From Acidobacteriota bacterium (GTDB lineage: Bacteria > Acidobacteriota > Polarisedimenticolia > JAPUIV01): DNA of 17,972 bases. Shown one piece after another: positions 1 to 6,249 of the stretch. The first letter of the stretch is position 1. Each line of letters starts with the position of its first letter. The notes beneath the pieces are model-generated. The model did no database searches and was not told the origin of the DNA. It saw nothing but the letters and a program-made list of their open reading frames with translations. Both the position numbers and the translations under genes were made by a program. The stretch is taken from NCBI GenBank assembly GCA_027296665.1, contig JAPUIV010000005.1, forward strand, positions 1 through 17,972, written 5' to 3'.

Positions 1-2
1 AC

Positions 3-1394
3 CACGTCGTCGAAATGGAGGTCGTCACCGGCGCGGGAGAGATCGTCCGTTGCAGCAGGAAAAAAAACCCGGAACTGTACTGGGCCGTCCTGGCCGGCTT
101 GGGCCAATGCGGAATCATCACCAATGTCCGACTGGAACTCCGCCGGGCCAAGGCGATGGTGCGGACCTATTACCTCCTGTACGATGATCTCGACCTTTTC
201 CTGGAAGATTCACGGAAATTGATTGACGCGGGCAGTTTCGATCATATGGAAAGCTGGTGCTCGCCCAGCCCACAAGGATTTAGAACCGGCCCGGAGGGCC
301 GCCGGGCATTTGCCCGCTGGTTTTTCCCCTTGCATCTATCGATCGAGTTCGAACCTGGCAAGGAACCCGGCGAGAAAGAACTTTTGAAGGGACTCCAGTT
401 CTATGAGCACCTTCACACCGAGGATCTGCCGACACCCGGCTTTTTCCGCCGGCTTGAACCCTTATTCGATCTCTGGAAACGGGGCGGAACCTGGGAACAC
501 GCCCATCCCTGGATGGAGACCATTCTGCCCATGGATCGCGCTGCGGCGTATATCCGGGAAACCATCCGGGATCTGCCTCCGCAGGTGATTGTCGGCGGGC
601 ACATTCTACTCTGGGTGAGCAGCGGGACCGTGTCGAAGGTGCCGCTGTTCATGCGGCCGGATTCCCCGCAGGTCGTTGGATTCGGGATCCTGCCCGCCGT
701 TCCCCATCGATGGTTCGAATCGCTTCGCCCCCGGCTGCAAATGGCCAGCGAGCTTTCCATGGAATACGGCGGAAAAAGGTACCTGTCCGGCTTCGTCCAG
801 TTCGATACGGAAACCTGGAAACGGCATTACGGCAAGAAGTGGGATGACTTTAGAAAACTGAAGCAAAAATTCGATCCCCAAGGAATCCTGAATCGGGGAT
901 ATCTCCCCCTTCTCGAGGAGGAGACGGGGACTGTGAGTCCTCCGGAGGGTCAAGGGGATGCGGGGGAAAGCGGGCCGCACGATTTCGGCTCCACCGCCTG
1001 GGCACATGCACTGGCGGCCCGGATCAACAACGACGACGAATATCGAACCGCGGCCCGCGGGTGGGGAATCGGCTTCAATGGAGACATGATGTTCCATGTC
1101 GAACCGGACGAAACCCTCACCAAGGCATTGCGGTTTGTCCTCCACCTCCGAGACGGAATCTGTAACCATGTGGAAATTGTCGGGGAGGATAGTTCCACCA
1201 AGGTCGGCTTTGTTCTCAGGGCCCCCTATCCGGTATGGAAGCAGATTCTGACTGGAAAGATCCGTCCCATGGCCGCCCTCATGACCCGAAAAATCCACAT
1301 CGAGGGTTCGCTGAGAACCCTCATGAAGTACACTCGCGCTGCCCGCGCCTTGCTCCGCGCTACCGCGTCCGTTCCAACCCGTTTCCCCCAATAA
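3..1394 (+). CDS. FAD-linked oxidase (cytokinin dehydrogenase-like) fused to an SCP2-like lipid-binding domain, 5' partial
   Basis: The frame is open to the left edge (codons H-V-V-E precede the first ATG at 15), so the gene begins outside the window and lacks its N-terminal FAD-binding part. What remains starts with the end of a PCMH-type FAD domain: VVTGAGEIVRCS, then NPELYWAVLAGLGQCGIIT, the pattern of cytokinin dehydrogenases and related flavin oxidases. A substrate-domain region follows and ends in KFDPQGILNRGYLP, a usual C-terminus for this family. After a Gly/Pro/Glu-rich linker (about nt 915-985), nt 990-1360 encode a domain resembling SCP2 sterol carriers: N-D-D-E-Y near its start, later a W-K-Q-I-L-T-G-K-I-R-P run and an H-I-E-G-S strand. 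The family oxidises small molecules at FAD; the real substrate is unknown, and a lipid or isoprenoid is only suggested by the SCP2 part. The reductase gene begins 22 nt downstream and may act with it. Confidence 0.8.
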   Translation, partial: HVVEMEVVTGAGEIVRCSRKKNPELYWAVLAGLGQCGIITNVRLELRRAKAMVRTYYLLYDDLDLFLEDSRKLIDAGSFDHMESWCSPSPQGFRTGPEGRRAFARWFFPLHLSIEFEPGKEPGEKELLKGLQFYEHLHTEDLPTPGFFRRLEPLFDLWKRGGTWEHAHPWMETILPMDRAAAYIRETIRDLPPQVIVGGHILLWVSSGTVSKVPLFMRPDSPQVVGFGILPAVPHRWFESLRPRLQMASELSMEYGGKRYLSGFVQFDTETWKRHYGKKWDDFRKLKQKFDPQGILNRGYLPLLEEETGTVSPPEGQGDAGESGPHDFGSTAWAHALAARINNDDEYRTAARGWGIGFNGDMMFHVEPDETLTKALRFVLHLRDGICNHVEIVGEDSSTKVGFVLRAPYPVWKQILTGKIRPMAALMTRKIHIEGSLRTLMKYTRAARALLRATASVPTRFPQ

Positions 1395-1416
1395 ATTTAA
1401 TAGGTGGGAGTCGATA

Positions 1417-2148
1417 ATGCCTGCATCGAAACCAGATCTCCCGCGCGCGGAGGTGATGGAAAGACTGGAGATCACCGCCGATCTTGTGGTGTTGAAGCTC
1501 AGGCCTGAGGTCGAGTTCGAATTCCACTCCGGCCAGTACACCACCCTGGAGAAGGATGGGATCGAGCGTGCCTATTCCATTGTTTCCTCTCCGCACGAAC
1601 CGATCCTCGAGATCTTCGTGGAACTGGTCCGGCCTCCGGCAGGCCACCTGACCCCCCTTCTCCTGGAACTGAAAAAGGGAGATTTCGTCTCCATCCATCC
1701 AGGAGGAAAGGGGACTTTCACCCTGGAGGCGGACAGGCCCAACCAGTTCATGGTGGCGACGGTGACCGGGGTTGCCCCTTTCATCAGTATGATCCGCCAA
1801 TACCTGCACAGCGGAAAACGGGGCCTCAAATTCCATCTCCTCCATGGCGCGAGCTACCAGGATGAGTTCGGCTACCGGGAGGAGATGGAGGCTCTGGCCC
1901 GAAAACATCCCGGCAGCCTGGCGTACGTGGCCACCGTCAGCCGCCCGGGGCAGGAGCGCAACCGGGCATGGCAAGGCCTGACCGGACGGGTGAACCGGAT
2001 GGTTCTGGAACAGATCCAACGGTTCGGGCTGAAACCCGGATCGACGCGCGCCTACGCCTGCGGCCACCCGGGCATGATCCAGGATGTCAGAAAACAACTC
2101 CTCCCCCTGGGGTTCGAAGTCAAGGAAGAAAAATACTGGACCGAATGA
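1417..2148 (+). CDS. Ferredoxin/flavodoxin-NADP(+) reductase-like flavoprotein
   Basis: This 243-aa protein has the two-domain FNR layout. The FAD domain includes RAYS at residues 51-54, the flavin-binding RxYS motif. The nucleotide domain has TGVAPF (117-122), VSRP (174-177, a position usually binding the NADP 2'-phosphate), ACGHPGM (214-220) and a C-terminal EEKYW (237-241) in which the aromatic would stack on the flavin. Length and motifs fit bacterial Fpr-type reductases, which move electrons between NADPH and ferredoxin or flavodoxin. The ATG is preceded by GGTGGGAG at a good distance and lies 22 nt after the oxidase stop, so the two are probably co-transcribed. A related class I oxidoreductase serving the upstream oxidase is also possible; the electron partner cannot be read from sequence. 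Confidence 0.88.
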   Translation: MPASKPDLPRAEVMERLEITADLVVLKLRPEVEFEFHSGQYTTLEKDGIERAYSIVSSPHEPILEIFVELVRPPAGHLTPLLLELKKGDFVSIHPGGKGTFTLEADRPNQFMVATVTGVAPFISMIRQYLHSGKRGLKFHLLHGASYQDEFGYREEMEALARKHPGSLAYVATVSRPGQERNRAWQGLTGRVNRMVLEQIQRFGLKPGSTRAYACGHPGMIQDVRKQLLPLGFEVKEEKYWTE

Positions 2149-2192
2149 TTACGAATCAACTGGTCCCGGATGTCGCTCCTGGCTCGGGAGTA

Positions 2193-2198
2193 TATAAT
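2193..2198 (+). promoter_or_regulatory. Possible -10 element (TATAAT) before the phosphodiesterase-TPR gene
   Basis: A perfect TATAAT lies in the 126-nt gap between the reductase stop and the preferred start at 2275. The hexamer expected as -35 (around 2170-2175) is poor and there is no TGn extension, so this is a weak promoter call. It would give the SPFH-phosphodiesterase-TPR gene its own transcript start near 2205. No terminator was seen in the gap, so read-through from the reductase is equally possible. Confidence 0.3.
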
Positions 2199-2274
2199 CA
2201 AATGGTAGGAAAATTCCGCCTCACCCGCGTTGGGAGCGGCTCTGCCGGCCCCCAACCTGTGGAATGGTTCCAGA

Positions 2275-5200
2275 TTGAAACACCGAACTGCCATTTTTTC
2301 CCTGGCCATCATCTCCCTGGCAATAGGGACGTCCGCTCTTCATCGTACCTTTCCCGATAAAGGCTGGTCGGTCCGGGACTTTCTCTTTCTTCCCGGAAGA
2401 TCGGTCCTACTGCCCGCCGGTGTTCATTTTCGAATACCGCTTCTTCATCGGATCACCCAATATTCAGCCGCCCCAATGCGGATTCCAATCGACCTCGGCC
2501 AATCTTCTGAATCTCCCTTCCGCCCGGTAAGCCGGGAGGGGATTCCTCTGCGGGTGACGGGTCTGCTCGAGACCCGACTCGATCCCGCCTATCTGTTGAA
2601 ACTGCATGCCGAGGTAGGGGCTGATTTTCCGGACCGGTTTGTCCGCCCATTGTTACGCACGGTCATTCTGGAGAATTTGAAATCCACCTCCTACGCCGGA
2701 ACGGCAGAGGAGAGAATCGAGCTGGAATTATCGGTGGAGGCAGGGCTGAGAGAGCCCTTGGCGAAGCTGGGCATTCGCCTTGGGACTTTTCGGGTGGATC
2801 GCCTGGAGCCGTCTTTTCCCTCCGGCTCTCTCTCCGGAGAATGGAACCCGGATCGGGCCCGCCCGGACGCCAGGGTCATTCTGATTGGATGGGATGGTGC
2901 CGACTGGCAAATCATCGATCACCTCCTGGAAGAGGGGAAGATGCCCAATCTTGCCCGTCTGCTGAAAAATGGGGTTCGGGTGCGCCTCAAGACCATCGAG
3001 CCGATACTGTCCCCGGTCATCTGGACCACCATCGCTACGGGAGTGGGGCCAAAACGCCACGGAATCATCGACTTCGTTGCCACCAATACTGCCACCGGCG
3101 AAAAGATCCCGGTTACCAGCAACCTTCGTCGCAGCCAGGCCCTCTGGAACATGATCTCGAATGCGGGACTCAAGGTGGGGGTGGTCGGCTGGCTGGCCAC
3201 CTGGCCCGCCGAAACTGTCAATGGATACCTGGTGAGCGATAGGGTTGCCTCACAATCTGTTGATTTTTCAGATAGTTGGGTGCATTTATCTGAAGGAAAG
3301 GTTTATCCTCCCGGATTGTGGGATCGGCTGGAAGGGAAGATCGAGTATCCCGACCGGATCGGGCCCGATTCCTTACGTTTTTTCCTCGACCCCGGACAGA
3401 TGGAAAACCTTCCTTCCAAGCGCCGAGCCGAAGAGATGCTGGAGGGCATGAAGACCATTCTCGCTTCTTCCCGGACATTCACCTCCATGGCCATGCTCCT
3501 CAGGCAACAGGAACCGGCAGATTTCGAGGCGATTTACTACCGCGGGATCGATCGGGTGTCCCACTTGTTCATGCCCTACCGGGCTCCCCTGATGGAAGGG
3601 ATTGACCCGGTGGAAATGGAGATCCTGGGAAAGGTCGTCGATCGCTTTTATCAGTACCAGGACTCTCTTCTCGCTGTCATTCTGGATGGGGTAGGGGAGG
3701 AAACTGCGATTATCCTGTGCAGCGACCATGGGTTCCGGAGTGGTTTGCAACGACCTAGAACCGATCCCCGGCTCGGGCATGGACGGGCAGCCGATTGGCA
3801 CCGAAAGTATGCCATCCTATTGCTCCATGGTGGTCCTTTCCTGTCCGGCAAGAGACTGGAACAGGCTTCGGTGATCGATCTGGCTCCCACCATTCTCGCC
3901 GCTCTCGGGCTTCCCGTTCCTGTCGATCTGGAAGGAAAGGTGCTGGTGGAGGCGATGAAACCCTCCTTTCTGAAAGCACATCCGGTACGGTACCGCAATC
4001 CGGTCAATCCTATTTCCGTGGCCGGTTCCGGAAATGAACCGATCGCCGCTCCGGGGGACGCTTCCAGGAGAAAACAGTTGATATCATTGGGATACCTCTC
4101 CCAGGAAACCACCAGCGGACACAATAATCTAGGAATCCTGTATCTCCAGGAGGGAAAAATCGACGCGGCGATCCGGGAATTCCGGCTTTCCCTGGAGAAG
4201 GCTCCGGGGTTCCTGGCGGTCAAGATCAACCTGGGCCGGGCCCTCCTGGCCAGGGGTGACACACCCGAGGCCAGGAAAATTCTCCGGCAGGTGGCCCTGG
4301 CAGATCCGATGGCCAAGGAGGCATGGGTCCTCCTGGCGGGGCTGGCCGAGGAGGAGGGTACCGAAATTGCCGAGGAATATTTCCTCAAGGCCCTCAAGAT
4401 AGATCCTAACGATACCATCGTGATCAACGATCTGGGGTTCCTTTACTTCCGGAATGGGAGGGGCGGGGAGGCGTTGGAACAGTTCCGGAAAACCCTGGAA
4501 GTCGATCCCGAAAACGAGACCGCCTACAACAATATTGGACTGATCTTCCGGAACCAGGGATCGCTTCAGGAGGCGCGGCAAATGTTTGAAAAGGCGATTC
4601 ATGCCGATCCCGATTTTCTTGGATCCTACAACAATCTCGGAGTCACATTTCAGGATCTCGGGAACCTGGAAAGAGCCGCTGCGGCCTTTCAGGATGGTCT
4701 CGACCGGAAACCGACCCATACCATTCTCCGGAATGGCCTGGGTGGCCTCTTTTTTCGCATGGGAAGGGAGGAAGAAGCCAGGAAACAGTTTGAAATCGCC
4801 CTCCAGATCGATCCTGATTACGAAGAGGCGCACAACAACCTGGGGGCGGTCCTGGGAGTTCTTGGCGACCGGAAGGGACAACTACGCCATTACCACCGGG
4901 CCCTCCAGATCCGGGACGATTATTCCGATGCCAGGTACAATCTCGCTCAGGCCTATTTCGAGACCGGGCGAAACCAGGAAGGGATCAGGGAACTGGAAAG
5001 AATTCTGGAAATGGAAGCAGGGCATCTTCAGACAATCCTGACTCTGGCCGCCAGACGAATTGACGGGGGGGACCTACCTGGGGCCGAGTCTCTCCTGGTA
5101 AGGGCCAGAGAGCAGTTCCGCGAAAACCCATCTCTCCGGAACCTGCTGGCCCGGATCCGAATGAAAGAGGGCAGGGAAGAGGATGCCCGGCGGCTGTGGA

Positions 5201-5313
5201 GCGAATCATTACAATTGGACCCGGATCAGCCGGAAGTACGCGCCCAACTTCAGGCCTTGTCCGGAGTGGAGAAGGAACCTGGTCGGGTGAACGGAGGAGG
5301 GTCCATACGGTGA
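2275..5313 (+). CDS. Membrane-anchored SPFH-like / alkaline-phosphatase-superfamily phosphodiesterase / TPR fusion protein
   Basis: The chosen TTG start at 2275 (1,012 aa) puts MKHR directly before a hydrophobic anchor (residues 6-23). An in-frame TTG at 2230 would add 15 residues, and an in-frame stop at 2206 rules out anything earlier. Residues about 30-180 resemble SPFH/prohibitin domains: LPGRSVLLPAGVHFRIP, then EGIPLRVTGLLETRLDP, a V-R-P-L-L-R segment and a late GIRLGTFRVDRLE strand. Residues about 198-565 are a type I phosphodiesterase/alkaline-phosphatase-fold domain: metal-site D207 (GWDGAD), likely nucleophile S246 in SPVIWTTIATG, KRHGI, D426/H430 (GIDRVSH), D484/H485 (SDHGF) and H509 (DWHRKYA). 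About 614-1000 are eleven TPR repeats. The anchor suggests the rest is periplasmic. Related bacterial enzymes act on phosphoesters or phosphonates of lipids, nucleotides or glycans, but the substrate here is unknown. The next gene overlaps the stop codon. Confidence 0.85.
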   Translation: MKHRTAIFSLAIISLAIGTSALHRTFPDKGWSVRDFLFLPGRSVLLPAGVHFRIPLLHRITQYSAAPMRIPIDLGQSSESPFRPVSREGIPLRVTGLLETRLDPAYLLKLHAEVGADFPDRFVRPLLRTVILENLKSTSYAGTAEERIELELSVEAGLREPLAKLGIRLGTFRVDRLEPSFPSGSLSGEWNPDRARPDARVILIGWDGADWQIIDHLLEEGKMPNLARLLKNGVRVRLKTIEPILSPVIWTTIATGVGPKRHGIIDFVATNTATGEKIPVTSNLRRSQALWNMISNAGLKVGVVGWLATWPAETVNGYLVSDRVASQSVDFSDSWVHLSEGKVYPPGLWDRLEGKIEYPDRIGPDSLRFFLDPGQMENLPSKRRAEEMLEGMKTILASSRTFTSMAMLLRQQEPADFEAIYYRGIDRVSHLFMPYRAPLMEGIDPVEMEILGKVVDRFYQYQDSLLAVILDGVGEETAIILCSDHGFRSGLQRPRTDPRLGHGRAADWHRKYAILLLHGGPFLSGKRLEQASVIDLAPTILAALGLPVPVDLEGKVLVEAMKPSFLKAHPVRYRNPVNPISVAGSGNEPIAAPGDASRRKQLISLGYLSQETTSGHNNLGILYLQEGKIDAAIREFRLSLEKAPGFLAVKINLGRALLARGDTPEARKILRQVALADPMAKEAWVLLAGLAEEEGTEIAEEYFLKALKIDPNDTIVINDLGFLYFRNGRGGEALEQFRKTLEVDPENETAYNNIGLIFRNQGSLQEARQMFEKAIHADPDFLGSYNNLGVTFQDLGNLERAAAAFQDGLDRKPTHTILRNGLGGLFFRMGREEEARKQFEIALQIDPDYEEAHNNLGAVLGVLGDRKGQLRHYHRALQIRDDYSDARYNLAQAYFETGRNQEGIRELERILEMEAGHLQTILTLAARRIDGGDLPGAESLLVRAREQFRENPSLRNLLARIRMKEGREEDARRLWSESLQLDPDQPEVRAQLQALSGVEKEPGRVNGGGSIR

Positions 5314-6218
5314 AGGGAAGCCCCCTACATCTCCTCGCCGCAGGTTTCCTTTCCGCGGTTCTCTCCTCCACCACGTTGGCGGTAACCCCCGAATGGATGG
5401 AACAGGCCCGCCCCGACCTTTTCGAACTCACCCTCCGGTCCAAGCTGGTGATCCACGGTAAGGTGGAAGTGGGGCGTGTGAAAAAACCGAAGGTCTTCGT
5501 CATCGAGGTCCTGCGGGGCGATTTTTCCGGAGATCTGGTTCATATCGTGTTCCGGGAGATCAATCAGACTCGCATGTCCGAGGAAAAATCGATCCAGTTC
5601 CTGGAGGGACAGGAGATGATCCTGTTCCTCAGGCCCGCGGCGGAATCGGAAAGGCCCGGGCGTTTTGAACTTGTCCGGAGGCAAGCCGGGAAGATCGACC
5701 TGCCCGAGGAAGGTGTTGATGCGTATCTCGGGGCAATCCGGGTCTTTGCCCTGATTGCCGATTCGCCTGGAAACGAGCATTTTTCCCGCATTCTTGCCCT
5801 TCTGGACCATGAGAACCCCCTTGTTTCGGGTATCGCCCTCCACCAGATCCGCAAACACCGGCTCGCGACGCAGGAACAGATCTCCAGCCTTTTGAAGATC
5901 CTCCGGGAAAGGGACCTGGGAAACCGGGTCCTTGCCGCCCAGATCCTCGAGCAGTTCCTTGGCAAGACAAAAAAAGGGAATTCCCGGTTCGATCGCGAGG
6001 AAGATGTGATGAATTACCTGATTTCAGCCGCGCGGGTTGACGAATCGGACGAGGTCCGGGTAGCCGCGGTGGGGGCCCTCAGGGCATGGGGCAGCGACCA
6101 GGCGATCGATGCCATGGAGATCATAGCCAAGACCGATCCCTCTCAAGCGGTTCGCTACGAGGCGGAACTATCCCTTCTCCGGCTCAAGAAACCAGCAGGG
6201 GATGCATCCCCTCCATGA
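5310..6218 (+). CDS. Secreted HEAT-repeat protein
   Basis: The GTG at 5310 overlaps the upstream TGA (GTGA) and is preceded by a strong Shine-Dalgarno (GGAGGAGGG at 5293-5301), so the gene is translationally coupled to the phosphodiesterase-TPR gene. The 302-aa product begins with a Sec signal peptide (MKGS, hydrophobic core, likely cleavage after TTLA at residue 24). Residues about 35-145 form a beta-rich domain of unknown function (LVIHGKVEVG, VFVIEVLRGDF, EMILFLRP). Residues about 155-295 are HEAT-like helical pairs, for example HENPLVSGIALHQIRKH and DEVRVAAVGALRAWGSDQA. No catalytic motif is visible. The likely role is as a periplasmic scaffold or partner of the upstream enzyme, inferred only from coupling. 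It ends 31 nt before the convergent lptFG stop, and no terminator was seen between them. Confidence 0.8.
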   Translation: MKGSPLHLLAAGFLSAVLSSTTLAVTPEWMEQARPDLFELTLRSKLVIHGKVEVGRVKKPKVFVIEVLRGDFSGDLVHIVFREINQTRMSEEKSIQFLEGQEMILFLRPAAESERPGRFELVRRQAGKIDLPEEGVDAYLGAIRVFALIADSPGNEHFSRILALLDHENPLVSGIALHQIRKHRLATQEQISSLLKILRERDLGNRVLAAQILEQFLGKTKKGNSRFDREEDVMNYLISAARVDESDEVRVAAVGALRAWGSDQAIDAMEIIAKTDPSQAVRYEAELSLLRLKKPAGDASPP

Positions 6219-6249
6219 AGATTCCTTTCTCCCCTTCGTCCGAATCGAC

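Noticed and set aside
606..1544. 312-codon minus-strand open frame opposite the oxidase gene
   Set aside because: It is the antisense shadow of a well-supported coding region, gives no recognisable protein pattern and runs across the oxidase-reductase junction.
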